This document shows positions 1 to 8,686 of a DNA stretch of 64,000 bases, piece by piece. The translations under genes and the position numbers were made by a program. The notes under the pieces were generated by a model, which ran no database searches, had not been told where the DNA came from, and worked only from the letters and a program-made list of their open reading frames with translations. Each line of letters opens with the position of its first letter. The stretch's first letter is position 1. Location of the stretch: assembly GCF_014138265.1 (NCBI RefSeq), contig NZ_JACGXL010000003.1, positions 62,001-126,000 on the forward strand. The letters are read 5' to 3'. This DNA is from Dokdonella fugitiva (lineage in GTDB: Bacteria > Pseudomonadota > Gammaproteobacteria > Xanthomonadales > Rhodanobacteraceae).

Positions 1-2
1 CG

Positions 3-647
3 GCCGAACGCGAACGGGCCGAAGCCCTGGTCTCGTTCCTCACGCCGATCGTCAAGGGCCTGCTCACCGAAACCGGCATCGAATGCACGTACCACGCGCT
101 GCAGGTGTTCGGCGGGCACGGCTTCATCGTCGAGCACGGCATGGAGCAGTTCGCGCGCGACGCGCGCATCACGACCCTGTACGAAGGCACGACGCAGATC
201 CAGGCGATCGACCTGCTCGGCCGCAAGGTCATGCAGCTGCAGGGCGTCGGGCTCAAGCACTTCCTCGCCGAGATCGGCACGTTCTGCGCGAAGCACGCCG
301 CCGACGCCGCGCTCGCCGAGTTCGTCGCGCCGCTCGGCGCGGCGGCGAAGGAATGGGGCGAGATCACGCTCGAACTCGGCAAGCGCGCGGCCGCGAATCC
401 GGAGGAAATGGGCGCGGCCGCCTACGACTACCTGTTCTATTCGGGCTATGTCGCACTCGCCTACCTGTGGGCGCGCAGCGTCGCCGCCGCCGACACATCC
501 GCGCACGCCGCCGACTTCAAGGCGGCCAAGCGCACGACCGCGCGCTTCTACTACGCGCGCATCCTGCCGCGCACGCAGGCGCACGCGGCCGCGATGCGCA
601 GCGGTGCGGCGAACCTGCTCGAACTCGCCGACGCGCAGTTCGGCTGA
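3..647 (+). CDS. Acyl-CoA dehydrogenase, C-terminal part (5' end outside window)
   Basis: This is the last 214 residues of a fatty acyl-CoA dehydrogenase, an FAD enzyme that introduces the 2,3-double bond in beta-oxidation. The frame is open from the first full codon at position 3, so the start lies upstream. The C-terminal catalytic-domain signature is clear: QVFGGHGF followed by ITTLYEGTTQIQAIDL, where the Glu of YEGT is the usual catalytic base in this family. About 130 residues follow this motif, which fits the longer dehydrogenases with an extra C-terminal helical domain rather than the short MCAD type. The substrate range cannot be told from this part. A sulfur-transport gene pair follows after a 15-base gap. 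Confidence 0.9.
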   Translation, partial: AERERAEALVSFLTPIVKGLLTETGIECTYHALQVFGGHGFIVEHGMEQFARDARITTLYEGTTQIQAIDLLGRKVMQLQGVGLKHFLAEIGTFCAKHAADAALAEFVAPLGAAAKEWGEITLELGKRAAANPEEMGAAAYDYLFYSGYVALAYLWARSVAAADTSAHAADFKAAKRTTARFYYARILPRTQAHAAAMRSGAANLLELADAQFG

Positions 648-662
648 GGCGCGGAGCAGGCG

Positions 663-1082
663 ATGATCGCGAACTGGCCCGCCGCGCTCGGCGGCGGCAT
701 CCTCATCGGCCTCGCGGCGACGCTGCTGCTGTGGACCAACGGGCGCATCGCCGGCATCAGCGGCATCGTCGACGGCGTGCTGCGCCCGCGGCTGGGCGAT
801 GCGCTTTGGCGCATCGCGTTCCTCGCCGGGCTCGTCGTCGCGGCCGGCCTGTGCATCCTGTTCGTTCCCGGCGCGCCGCAACCGCGCACGGACTTCCCGC
901 GCGCCATGCTCGTCGTCGCCGGCCTGCTGGTCGGCTTCGGTACGCGCCTCGGCAACGGTTGCACGAGCGGCCACGGCGTGTGCGGCCTCGGCCGCCTGTC
1001 GCCGCGCTCGCTCGCGGCGGTGCTGACCTTCGTCGCGACCGCGATGGCGACGACGTACGTCGTGCGGCATCTCCTGCCATGA
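663..1082 (+). CDS. YeeE/YedE-family sulfur-compound transporter subunit
   Basis: A 139-residue, mostly hydrophobic inner-membrane protein of the YeeE/YedE (Sulf_transp) family. Members of the family take up thiosulfate or related sulfur species, with cysteines along the pore passing the substrate. The family motif [12 protein letters not shown] is at residues 98-109 and holds Cys100 and Cys107. This is a half-size protein of about four membrane segments; the second half is the next gene. The start is ATG at 663, with a GGAG-type ribosome binding site just upstream. Its stop overlaps the next start as ATGA, so the two are probably translated together. The exact substrate is not shown by sequence. 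Confidence 0.88.
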   Translation: MIANWPAALGGGILIGLAATLLLWTNGRIAGISGIVDGVLRPRLGDALWRIAFLAGLVVAAGLCILFVPGAPQPRTDFPRAMLVVAGLLVGFGTRLGNGCTSGHGVCGLGRLSPRSLAAVLTFVATAMATTYVVRHLLP

Positions 1083-1534
1083 ATCGTGCCGTCCTTTCCG
1101 CGCTCGCGTCCGGCGCGCTGTTCGGCGTCGGCCTGGCGATTTCCGGCATGACCGACGCGCGGCGCGTGCTCGGCTTCCTCGACGTAGCCGGCGAATTCGA
1201 CCCGACCCTGCTGTTCGTGCTCGGTGGCGCCGTCGTGACCACCCTCGTCGCGTTCCGCCTCGTGCTCGCGCGCGCGCATCCGCTGTTCGCCGACGCGTTC
1301 CGCTTGCCCGCGTCGCGCCGCATCGACGCACCGCTCGTCGCGGGTGCCGCCGTGTTCGGTATCGGCTGGGGCCTCGCGGGCTATTGCCCGGGTCCGGCGC
1401 TGGCCGGCCTCGGCGCCGGGTCGGTCGAAGCGCTGTGGTTCGTGCCGGCGATGCTAACCGGCCTGCTGATCCAGCGCGCGCTCGCCGGTCGCCCCGGCAC
1501 GGCCCCCGGCGACGAAAAGCCGCCGGCGGCGTAA
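1079..1534 (+). CDS. YeeE/YedE partner protein (DUF6691-type)
   Basis: The second half-size membrane protein of the sulfur-transport pair, 151 residues. Features typical of this partner family are visible: [16 protein letters not shown] near residues 21-36, and GYCPGPAL at 101-108 with Cys103 in the second pore-type motif. It overlaps the first subunit by 4 bases (ATGA), which supports a two-subunit assembly equivalent to one full-length YeeE. The C-terminal 15 residues are hydrophilic. Together the pair would import a reduced sulfur compound across the inner membrane. Family assignment is firm; the transported molecule is inferred. Confidence 0.86.
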   Translation: MNRAVLSALASGALFGVGLAISGMTDARRVLGFLDVAGEFDPTLLFVLGGAVVTTLVAFRLVLARAHPLFADAFRLPASRRIDAPLVAGAAVFGIGWGLAGYCPGPALAGLGAGSVEALWFVPAMLTGLLIQRALAGRPGTAPGDEKPPAA

Positions 1535-1569
1535 CATCCGCTGCAGCCGATCGTTCGCCGAACCGCTGC

Positions 1570-2061
1570 ATGATTTCGCCGCCCGACGTCCGCACCGACC
1601 TGTCGATCCGCCTCGCCGCCGCCGATGACGACGATTTCATCCTCGGCCTGGTCGGCCGTTTCGTCGAATTCGAGCTGCCGCCCTGGCGCCGGCGCGGTGA
1701 ATGCGCGCAAGGCATCCGCAGCGACATCGAACGCCACCTCGCCGAACAGCCGCCCGGCTCGCACGTATTCGTCGCCGAGAACAAGGACGGCGAGCGCGTC
1801 GCGTTCCTGCACCTGCAAGTGCTGACCGACTACTTCACCTCCGCGCAGAACTGCCACATTTCCGATCTCGCCGTCGCGCCCGGCTTCGACGGCCAGGGCA
1901 TCGGAGGCGCCCTGCTCGCGTACGCCGACGCTTGGGCGCGCGCGCATCATTGCCGCCACCTGACCCTCGCCGTGTTCCCCGGCAACACGCGCGCCCGCGC
2001 GTTGTACGAGCGGCACGGCTACGGCGTCGACGTGCTGCGCATGGCCAAACCACTCCGCTGA
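1570..2061 (+). CDS. GNAT-family N-acetyltransferase
   Basis: A 163-residue single-domain acetyltransferase of the GNAT fold, which moves an acetyl group from acetyl-CoA to an amine. The acetyl-CoA binding loop is visible as GFDGQGIGGAL around residues 105-115 (Q/RxxGxG/A motif). The late motif NTRARALYERHGY is at 129-141, where an Asn and a Tyr usually contact CoA. The start is ATG at 1570, chosen because the preceding in-frame region overlaps the upstream gene and is not protein-like. The substrate is unknown, and the neighbours (a sulfur transporter and an HNH nuclease) give no clue. Confidence 0.85.
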   Translation: MISPPDVRTDLSIRLAAADDDDFILGLVGRFVEFELPPWRRRGECAQGIRSDIERHLAEQPPGSHVFVAENKDGERVAFLHLQVLTDYFTSAQNCHISDLAVAPGFDGQGIGGALLAYADAWARAHHCRHLTLAVFPGNTRARALYERHGYGVDVLRMAKPLR

Positions 2062-2192
2062 ACGGTCCCCTGCATCCGTTTCACGAAGCGGTCAATTTCC
2101 CGCCATCTGTCTTTTGTTCTATGCTCGCGGCGGCCCACGACCCGCACGGCGAGGGCATGCCACCGGTTTCGTGCACGAGAACGGAGGTCACG

Positions 2193-2786
2193 ATGCTTGC
2201 GGAAGTCAGAACTTCCGGCGACATCCATAGCACCCGCGTCCTGTCCCTGGACTCCACCGGGCGCATCCTCGACTGGATGAGCTGGCAGGACGCGGTGTGT
2301 CTGTACGTGCGCGGCGCGGTCGCCTGGACCCTCGGCGACCCGTGCCTGACGATCCACGGCGGCTACAACCAGCGCAGCGGCGAACAGAGCCTGCTCGACC
2401 TGCACCCGATCGTCGCCAGCACCGGCCACGTGCGCCCGCACGCGATCGATCCCGCGCCCGCGCTCACGAATGCCGCGCTGTTCGCGCGCGACCGCATGCT
2501 CTGCCTCTACTGCGGCGAGCATTTCAGCCGCGGCGAACTCACGCGCGACCATGTGCAGCCGGTTTCCAAGGGCGGCCGCGACACTTGGGTCAACGTGGTC
2601 ACCGCCTGCTGGTCGTGCAACGTGAGGAAGGGCAACCGCACGCCGCAGCAGGCGGGCATGCCGCTGCTCGCGGTGCCGTACCGGCCGAGCTGGGTCGAGC
2701 ACCTGATCCTGTCGAACCGCAACATCCTCGCCGACCAGATGGAATTCCTGGTCAACCACCTGCCGCGCGATCGTCGTCCGCAGTAG
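2193..2786 (+). CDS. HNH endonuclease
   Basis: A 197-residue protein with a zinc-ribbon HNH nuclease domain in its second half. Visible residues are the Cys pairs CLYC (104, 107) and CWSC (139, 142), which bind structural zinc. The catalytic core is RDHVQPVSKGG (His120), Asn134 and Asn143. The N-terminal 90 residues are an uncharacterised beta-rich region. The start ATG at 2193 has a strong ACGGAGG ribosome site six bases upstream. No methyltransferase, intron or phage gene lies nearby, so a restriction or homing role is not supported. Stand-alone HNH proteins of this kind are common in Xanthomonadales chromosomes, with unclear function. Confidence 0.85.
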   Translation: MLAEVRTSGDIHSTRVLSLDSTGRILDWMSWQDAVCLYVRGAVAWTLGDPCLTIHGGYNQRSGEQSLLDLHPIVASTGHVRPHAIDPAPALTNAALFARDRMLCLYCGEHFSRGELTRDHVQPVSKGGRDTWVNVVTACWSCNVRKGNRTPQQAGMPLLAVPYRPSWVEHLILSNRNILADQMEFLVNHLPRDRRPQ

Positions 2787-3025
2787 CATCGCGTCGGCGA
2801 CATGGTGCGGCGCGCGCCGATCGTCGTGCGCGAAGACCATTCGCTGCGCGAGGCAGCCGATCACATGGTCGCGGAGAACGTCGGTCGCGTGATCGTCGTC
2901 GCGGCACAGGCACCGCACGCGATGGTCGGCATCCTCACGCCGGCGACCTGCTCGCGCACGCGCGACGCCTGCGCGAAGCCAACGAGGCTTCCCGCCACAT
3001 CCGCATGCGCGGCCGTACGCGCTGA
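2787..3025 (+). pseudogene. Remnant of ClC-type channel C-terminal CBS domain, frameshifted
   Basis: Directly after the HNH stop, the reading frame starting near 2787 encodes DMVRRAPIVVREDHSLREAA and continues through DHMVAENVGR, a typical CBS-domain start. At about 2937-2940 the homology jumps one base ahead into another frame, giving GDLLAHARRLREANEASRHI and a stop at 3023-3025. Such ends are usual for the cytosolic CBS domains of ClC chloride channels. No channel-domain sequence is present upstream. I therefore read it as a 5'-truncated, frameshifted gene end. A sequencing indel could explain the frameshift but not the missing front. Confidence 0.65.
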
Positions 3026-3076
3026 GCGCGACCCGGCATGCGCGCGGGGTTGCACCCTGCGCGCACCGCATCGGCC

Positions 3077-3982
3077 TCAGTGCTGGACGATCGTCGACGA
3101 CGGGCTGCCGTCGGTGGCATTGCCGGCGATGTTGTTGTTGCCGAACGAAGTCACCGCGCCGCCGGTCGCGTTCGACACGCCGACCGTATTGTTGGTGATC
3201 GTCGAATCGGACAGGAACACCTTGCCGAGCGCGCCAGCCGCATTCACGCCACCGCCGTTGTCGCTGACGAGCGCGTCGACGAGCGTGATCTGGGCGACCG
3301 CGGTCGATGCGGTCGCCTTCACGGCCGTCGTCGACATGTTGCTGACGATCGCCCCCTTCACCGAAACCACGCCCTTGCCCACCTTCAGGCCGAATGCGCC
3401 GTTGGTGAGCTTGATGCGCTCCATGCTCGCCGAGGCGTTGCCGCTCGCGCCCGCTTGCACCAGCACTGCGTTCGCGGTGGTGTTGTTGACCGTCGTGTCG
3501 AGCATCTCGAGCTTCGAATTGCCGCTCGGCTCGAAGTCGACGCCGGTCGCCGAGCCGGCGATGTAACAATCCTCGATCACGAGCTTGCCGCCGGCGAGGA
3601 AGCGCACGCCATTCGTGCCGCTGCCCGCGCCGTCGATGGAAAGGCCGCGCAGGACGACCGTGTCGCTCGCGCCTGCGTTCACGATCACGCCATTGACGAG
3701 CGTGTTCAGGATGCCACCCCACTTCTCCGGCCCCTCGATCGTGATCGCCTTGGTGATCGTGACGGCACCGAAGCCACCGGGGTCGAGCACATTGATGATG
3801 CCTCCGGCGGCCGTCTTCGAAATCGCACCCGCGAACGTCTTGCACGGCGCGGTGCGGCTGCACGGGTTGACGTCGTCGCCGACGCCGGAGACCCACGTGC
3901 GCGTCTGCGCATGGGCGGTCGAAGCGACAAGGATAAAAATGGACGAGACGACGAGCGCCTTGAGCGTCCGCATGCTGCACAT
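3077..3982 (-). CDS. Secreted right-handed beta-helix (pectate-lyase-like fold) protein
   Basis: A 301-residue exported protein. It opens with a short basic stretch, a hydrophobic core and a signal peptidase site after AHA. The mature part begins TRTWVSGVGDD and has a CSRTAPCKTF Cys pair, typical of secreted parallel beta-helix proteins. The rest is rich in short repeated strands with Asn/Gly/Thr turns. The start is taken at 3982, an ATG with GGGAG eight bases upstream; a GTG 15 bases earlier and an ATG 9 bases later are alternatives. No polysaccharide-lyase catalytic residues can be named, so an enzymatic role is unproven. The gene converges on the CBS remnant. Confidence 0.75.
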   Translation of the reverse strand: MCSMRTLKALVVSSIFILVASTAHAQTRTWVSGVGDDVNPCSRTAPCKTFAGAISKTAAGGIINVLDPGGFGAVTITKAITIEGPEKWGGILNTLVNGVIVNAGASDTVVLRGLSIDGAGSGTNGVRFLAGGKLVIEDCYIAGSATGVDFEPSGNSKLEMLDTTVNNTTANAVLVQAGASGNASASMERIKLTNGAFGLKVGKGVVSVKGAIVSNMSTTAVKATASTAVAQITLVDALVSDNGGGVNAAGALGKVFLSDSTITNNTVGVSNATGGAVTSFGNNNIAGNATDGSPSSTIVQH

Positions 3983-4116
3983 GACGTGATCTCCCACTGG
4001 TGCGGGCCTGGCCCGGGGGCCGGCGCGACGGTGCCCCTTCCACCGCCTTCGGCAGGAATCACGTGTGTCGGCGGGGGCGCCGGTCAGCAGCGCAATGGCC
4101 CGATTTCAGCCCGTTC

Positions 4117-4145
4117 TTGCCGTAAAAACGCCGGTAGCCGACAAT
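4117..4145 (+). promoter_or_regulatory. Putative sigma-70 promoter of dxs
   Basis: TTGCCG (4117-4122) and GACAAT (4140-4145) are separated by exactly 17 bases, and the -10 lies about 25 bases before the dxs start codon. The match to consensus is moderate (four of six in each box). Confidence 0.5.
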
Positions 4146-4170
4146 ATCACGCTTGAACACTGGCGTTCCC

Positions 4171-6066
4171 ATGATCGACCCGCAGCGCTATCCCCGCCTC
4201 GCCCGCATCGAAACCCCGGCGGACCTGCGCACCTTCCCCGAATCCGAGCTCGGCGACATCGCGCGCGAGCTGCGCGCGTACCTGATCGAGTCGGTGTCGA
4301 CCTCGGGCGGTCATTTCGGCGCGAACCTCGGCGTGATCGAGCTCACCGTGGCGCTGCACTGGCTGTACGACACGCCGGTCGACCGCCTCGTCTGGGACGT
4401 CGGCCATCAGGGCTACCCGCACAAGATCCTCACCGGCCGCCGCGACCGCATCACGACGGTGAAGAAGAAGGACGGCGTCGCGCCGTTCCCGAAGCGCGAC
4501 GAGAGCGAATACGACACGTTCGGCGTCGGCCATTCGTCGACGTCGATCTCGGCCGCGCTCGGCATGGCGATCGCCGCGCAGCGCAAGGGCGACCCGCGCA
4601 AGATCGTCGCCGTGATCGGCGACGGCGCGATGACCGCGGGCATGGCGTTCGAGGCGCTCAACCACGGCGGCGATGTCGAACCCGACCTGCTCGTGATCCT
4701 GAACGACAACCAGATGTCGATCAGCGAGAACGTCGGCGCGCTGACCAAGATGCTCGCACGCCTGATGGCGAGCCGCACGCTCAACAACATCCGCGAGCGC
4801 GGCAAGCAGATGATGAAGCGCGGCGGCTTCCTCTGGCGCTTTGCCAAGCGCTGGGAGGAACACGCGAAAGGCATGTTCGTGCCGTCGACGCTGTTCGAGG
4901 AACTCGGTTTCCACTACACCGGTCCGATCGACGGACACGACCTGCCGCAGCTCGTCTCCACCTTGCGCACGCTCAAGGGCCTCAAGGGGCCGCAGCTGCT
5001 GCACGTGATCACGACCAAGGGCAAAGGCTACGCGCCGGCCGAGCGCGAGCAGATCGAATACCACGCGGTCGGTCCGTTCGATCCCGAAGCCGGCGTCGTC
5101 AAGAAGGGCGGCGCGTCGAGGCCGAGCTACACCGAGATCTTCGGCGACTGGCTGTGCGACATGGCGGCCGCCGACGAACGCCTCTACGGCATCACGCCGG
5201 CGATGCGCGAAGGCTCCGGTCTCGTGCGCTTCTCGAAGGAATTTCCACAGCGCTACTTCGACGTCGGCATCGCCGAGCAGCACGCGGTCACGCTCGCCGC
5301 AGGCATGGCCTGCGAAGGTGCCAAGCCGGTCGTCGCGATCTACTCGACCTTCCTGCAGCGCGCCTACGACCAGCTCATCCACGACGTCGCCCTGCAGGAT
5401 CTCGACGTGCTGTTCGCGATCGACCGAGCCGGCCTCGTCGGCCCCGACGGCGCGACGCACGCGGGCAGCTTCGACCTCTCGTACCTGCGCTGCATCCCGA
5501 ACATGGTCGTGATGGCCCCCGCGGACGAGGACGAGTGCCGCCGCATGCTCACGACCGGCTTCCTGCACCAGGGTCCGGCGGCCGTGCGCTACCCGCGCGG
5601 CAGCGGCACGGGTGCCGCCGTCTCGAAGGAACTGCTGCCGCTGCCGGTCGGCAAGGCGGACCTGCGCCGTCGCGGCCGCGGCATCGCGGTGCTCGCCTTC
5701 GGCGCGATGGTCGCGCCGTGCGCGAAGGTCGCCGACGCGATCGACGCGACGCTGGTCAACATGCGCTTCGTCAAGCCGCTCGACGAGGCGCTGCTGCTCG
5801 AACTCGCGAAATCGCACGCGGCCTTCGTCACGGCCGAGGACAACGCGATCCTGGGCGGCGCCGGCAGCGCGGTCGCCGAAGCGCTCGCCGCGCACGGCAT
5901 CACCGTGCCGATGCTGCACCTCGGCCTGTCGGATCGCTTCCTCGAGCACGCGAGCCGCGAAGAACTGCTCGCGAGCGACGGACTCGACGCCGCCGGCATC
6001 GAAGCGTCGATCCGCCGCCGCTTCCCCGACCTCACGCTCGCTCCCCCGCTGCGCAGCGCGGGTTGA
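4171..6066 (+). CDS. dxs: 1-deoxy-D-xylulose-5-phosphate synthase
   Basis: The first enzyme of the MEP isoprenoid pathway. It condenses pyruvate and glyceraldehyde 3-phosphate to DXP, using thiamine diphosphate and Mg2+. The 631 residues match the usual length. Visible features are [12 protein letters not shown] with His79, the ThDP-binding GDGAMTAG (about 150-157) completed by NDNQMS, the catalytic Glu in GIAEQHAV, and [15 protein letters not shown] in the second domain. The start is ATG at 4171; a TTG 18 bases earlier is possible but less likely. It converges with folE2 and has its own likely promoter. The product also feeds quinone side-chain synthesis. Confidence 0.97.
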   Translation: MIDPQRYPRLARIETPADLRTFPESELGDIARELRAYLIESVSTSGGHFGANLGVIELTVALHWLYDTPVDRLVWDVGHQGYPHKILTGRRDRITTVKKKDGVAPFPKRDESEYDTFGVGHSSTSISAALGMAIAAQRKGDPRKIVAVIGDGAMTAGMAFEALNHGGDVEPDLLVILNDNQMSISENVGALTKMLARLMASRTLNNIRERGKQMMKRGGFLWRFAKRWEEHAKGMFVPSTLFEELGFHYTGPIDGHDLPQLVSTLRTLKGLKGPQLLHVITTKGKGYAPAEREQIEYHAVGPFDPEAGVVKKGGASRPSYTEIFGDWLCDMAAADERLYGITPAMREGSGLVRFSKEFPQRYFDVGIAEQHAVTLAAGMACEGAKPVVAIYSTFLQRAYDQLIHDVALQDLDVLFAIDRAGLVGPDGATHAGSFDLSYLRCIPNMVVMAPADEDECRRMLTTGFLHQGPAAVRYPRGSGTGAAVSKELLPLPVGKADLRRRGRGIAVLAFGAMVAPCAKVADAIDATLVNMRFVKPLDEALLLELAKSHAAFVTAEDNAILGGAGSAVAEALAAHGITVPMLHLGLSDRFLEHASREELLASDGLDAAGIEASIRRRFPDLTLAPPLRSAG

Positions 6067-6115
6067 GGGACTCGCGTTTCGGGCTTTTTGCCGCGCTACC
6101 GCGTGCGCGCAACCG

Positions 6116-7060
6116 CTACGACGTGGCGTAGCCGCCGGGGATGCCCTTGGTCGCGATCGCGACCGCATCGTGCGGATGCAGGCTTTCGTAATGCTCCGCA
6201 CGCAGCCAGTAGTCGGCGATGCGCTCGTCGGCGTCGAGCATGCGGCGGATGCGTCGCGCGGCGTCCTCGCAGAACATGAGGTTCTGGCCGTTGGCGAGGG
6301 CGAACGCCTGCTCGTCCTCGCGCTTGACCGCGGTCTGCACCGGCGTCTGCAGCGCGCGCTCGACGCGATCGATCAAGTCCTCGACCGGCAGCTCGAAGCC
6401 GGGCACGAGGCGCAGGCGCAGCGTCGCCGCACTGCGCTGGCTGTGCGGCGTGGCGACGATGCCGCTGCTGCGGCCGAGCCAGGCGAGCACGGCGTCGCGT
6501 TGCAGCGGCCCGCGCCCGTCGAAATCGGCGGCGAAGCGATCCTGGATGAGCTGGCGCGCGAGCGCGGCCGAGGCCGGGCACGTGCTCGAGTACTGCACCT
6601 CGAGGCCGAGTTCGAGCGCGAACTCGCCGCCCTGCAGGCTCGCGCGCAGCTCGACCGGATACGCGCGCCAGCCGCTGTGCGCGCTGGCGAGCGCGGCACG
6701 CCGCACGAGGTGCTCGTAGCGCACGCGCACCCAGGCGCGATCGGCGAGGCCCGCGTGCGACTCGAGGAAATCGCGCAGCAGGCGACGCAGGCTCGCCGGC
6801 GTCAACGGCTCGGCCGAAAGGTGGCGATCGAGGTGCAGGTACAGGCGCGACATGTGGATGCCGCGCGCGTCCTCGCGCGCGAGGTTGACGAACGCGTCGA
6901 CGCGCGCGCTCGCGCGTTGCGCGTGGCCGTCGGCGCCGAGCAGCAGCACGGGCATCTGGATGCGCTGCATGCCGACGCCGTCGAGCGCGCCGGCATGACC
7001 GGCCTGTACTTCGCTGGCGATGTCGGGCAGCAGGCGCTGCGGTTCGGGCGTCATGGACAT
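6116..7060 (-). CDS. folE2: GTP cyclohydrolase FolE2 (type IB)
   Basis: It catalyses the first step of folate (and pterin) synthesis, GTP to 7,8-dihydroneopterin triphosphate. FolE2 replaces the zinc enzyme FolE and can use other metals. Family marks are LPDIASEV near the N-terminus, RGIHMSRLY, the active-site Cys in YSSTCPASAAL, ATPHSQRS, NLMFCEDAARR and a late HPHDAVA. The ATG at 7060 gives 314 residues. A longer TTG-started frame to 7126 exists, but the ATG places LPDI where it normally sits. No strong ribosome site is seen at either start. In some bacteria FolE2 is induced by zinc limitation; no Zur-like site was recognised here. Confidence 0.92.
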   Translation of the reverse strand: MSMTPEPQRLLPDIASEVQAGHAGALDGVGMQRIQMPVLLLGADGHAQRASARVDAFVNLAREDARGIHMSRLYLHLDRHLSAEPLTPASLRRLLRDFLESHAGLADRAWVRVRYEHLVRRAALASAHSGWRAYPVELRASLQGGEFALELGLEVQYSSTCPASAALARQLIQDRFAADFDGRGPLQRDAVLAWLGRSSGIVATPHSQRSAATLRLRLVPGFELPVEDLIDRVERALQTPVQTAVKREDEQAFALANGQNLMFCEDAARRIRRMLDADERIADYWLRAEHYESLHPHDAVAIATKGIPGGYATS

Positions 7061-7193
7061 GGTCGGGTCGGGCGGCGATGCGAGGATGCGTCGCCACGAG
7101 CTGGGGTCTTCACGCAGGACGTTCAATAGCTTAGCAGCAGGCCGGACTCCCGTCCGGCCTGCCCGATGGCCTCGCCGTGCCGACGGCGCGAAG

Positions 7194-8024
7194 TCAGCGC
7201 GCCCATCGCCGTCCCGCTCGCCATGCGGCCCACGAGGCGCGCAGCGGCAACCGCGTCATCGCGGCCTGCAGCGCGGCGAGCGGATCGTCGGCTGCGGCGG
7301 CGGAGCGCAGGCGCCAGCGGTCCGCGCTCGCACCCGCCGCGGCGAGCGGCCCGCCATTCGTCGCTTCGAGCGTCGCGTGGCGCGCACGCAGCACGCCGAG
7401 CCAGTCGCGCAAAGCCGCGGCCTGCGCAGGCGATGCGTGGGCGAGGTCGCCGCGCGCGAGCCGATGCCGCGCGAGCAGGTCGAGCGGCAGGGGCAGGCGG
7501 CCGTCGCGCAGCGCGTCGCCGAGCGTCGCGGTCTCCCGCACCGCGCGCGCGAGCGCGCGTGCATGCGCGAGCGTCGCCGCGTCGAGCGGTGCGAACAGGG
7601 CGGCTTCGATCATCGCGAGTGGGCGATACAACGCGGCGTAGGCGTCGAACAGCGCAGCCGCGTCCGCGGCCGGCTCGGGATCGCGCTGCGCGAACGCACC
7701 GACGACGACGTCCTGCCATTGCGCGAGCGACGCCACGGCGACGCCGGGCAGCGCGGCGAGCGCCTGCGTGAGCGGATGGCGCGCACTGCGGTCGCGCGTG
7801 CGCGCGAATTCCTCGGCCCACCACTGCAGCTTCAGCGCGGCCGGCTGCGCTTCGCGGATGCCGAATGCGGCATGCTCGATCTCGTAGCCGATGCACGCGA
7901 ACGCGCCGTACGGCACGCGCAGCGCGGCCGGCACGAAGGTCAGCGCGAGCTCGAATTCCGGACATGCGCTCGCCCACTTCGCCTCGAAGCTCGCGAGCGG
8001 CACGTCGCGCGACGCGTCGTCCAT
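7194..8024 (-). CDS. Squalene/phytoene-synthase-like protein without Asp-rich motifs
   Basis: A 276-residue all-helical protein with the outline of the squalene/phytoene synthase family. It has a KLQWWAEEF motif like the (R/K)LQWWRDE block, and later GDALRDGRLPLPLDLLARH, which resembles the GRxYLP block. The first DDxxD motif expected near the N-terminus reads GYEIEH here, and the second DxxxD has lost its first Asp. It is therefore probably not a prenyl synthase. It looks more like the NDUFAF6-type branch, which in mitochondria helps complex I assembly. It is the last gene of the ubiG-gph group, overlapping the gph stop by one base. A respiratory role is inference. Confidence 0.7.
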   Translation of the reverse strand: MDDASRDVPLASFEAKWASACPEFELALTFVPAALRVPYGAFACIGYEIEHAAFGIREAQPAALKLQWWAEEFARTRDRSARHPLTQALAALPGVAVASLAQWQDVVVGAFAQRDPEPAADAAALFDAYAALYRPLAMIEAALFAPLDAATLAHARALARAVRETATLGDALRDGRLPLPLDLLARHRLARGDLAHASPAQAAALRDWLGVLRARHATLEATNGGPLAAAGASADRWRLRSAAAADDPLAALQAAMTRLPLRASWAAWRAGRRWAR

Positions 8025-8686
8025 CAGGCGAGCCCGAGCGCGGACAACAGGCCGAGCGGTTGATCGACGACGAGGTCGGCGCCCCATGCATGCGGGTCGC
8101 CGCCGTCGAGGTAACCCCACGCCGCAGCGATCGTGCGCGTGCCCGCGGCGCGCCCGGCGAGCACGTCGCGCAGGTCGTCGCCGATCATGACCGCGGACTG
8201 CGGGTCGATGCCGGCCTGCTCGCAGGCGAACAGCACGGGCGCGGGATCGGGCTTGCGCACGGGCAGGCAGTCGCCGGTGACGAGCGCGACCGCGCCGCGA
8301 TGGAACTGCATCTGCTCGAGCATCGGCCGCGCGAGCCAGCCCGGCTTGTTGGTGACGATGCCCCAGGCGACGCCGTTCGCCTCGAGCCGGTCGAGTACTT
8401 CGGCGACGCCGTCGTAGAGGCGCGTGTGCACGGTCATCGCGACCGAGTAGATGTCGAGGAAGCGCGGCAGCCACTGGTCGATCATCGCGTCGTCGGCGCC
8501 GGGCAAGCCCTGGCGCAGCATCGCGCGGCCGCCCGCGGAGACGACGCGACGCACCGCCTGCGCGTCCGGCGGCGGCGCACCGAGTTCGGCGCACAGGGCC
8601 TGCACGGCGGCGACGAGATCGGGTGCGGAATCGACCAGCGTGCCGTCGAGGTCGAAGAACAGCGCGCGCGGCGCCGCAGCGCTCAT
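8024..8686 (-). CDS. gph: Phosphoglycolate phosphatase (HAD family)
   Basis: A 220-residue HAD-superfamily hydrolase that removes phosphate from 2-phosphoglycolate, a by-product of DNA 3'-end repair. HAD motifs are in order: FFDLDGTLVDS near residues 10-20 (nucleophile Asp), the Thr of GIVTNKP, the Lys of RKPDP, and MIGDDLRD with the Mg-binding acids. Placement after ubiG is conserved in many gammaproteobacteria and supports the gph name. It starts inside the ubiG stop (ATGA overlap), so the two are translationally coupled. Other small phosphate substrates are possible. Confidence 0.9.
   Translation of the reverse strand: MSAAAPRALFFDLDGTLVDSAPDLVAAVQALCAELGAPPPDAQAVRRVVSAGGRAMLRQGLPGADDAMIDQWLPRFLDIYSVAMTVHTRLYDGVAEVLDRLEANGVAWGIVTNKPGWLARPMLEQMQFHRGAVALVTGDCLPVRKPDPAPVLFACEQAGIDPQSAVMIGDDLRDVLAGRAAGTRTIAAAWGYLDGGDPHAWGADLVVDQPLGLLSALGLA

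Noticed and set aside
2193..2786. HNH gene as part of a restriction system, group I intron or prophage
   Set aside because: No methyltransferase, intron structure or phage genes lie around it.
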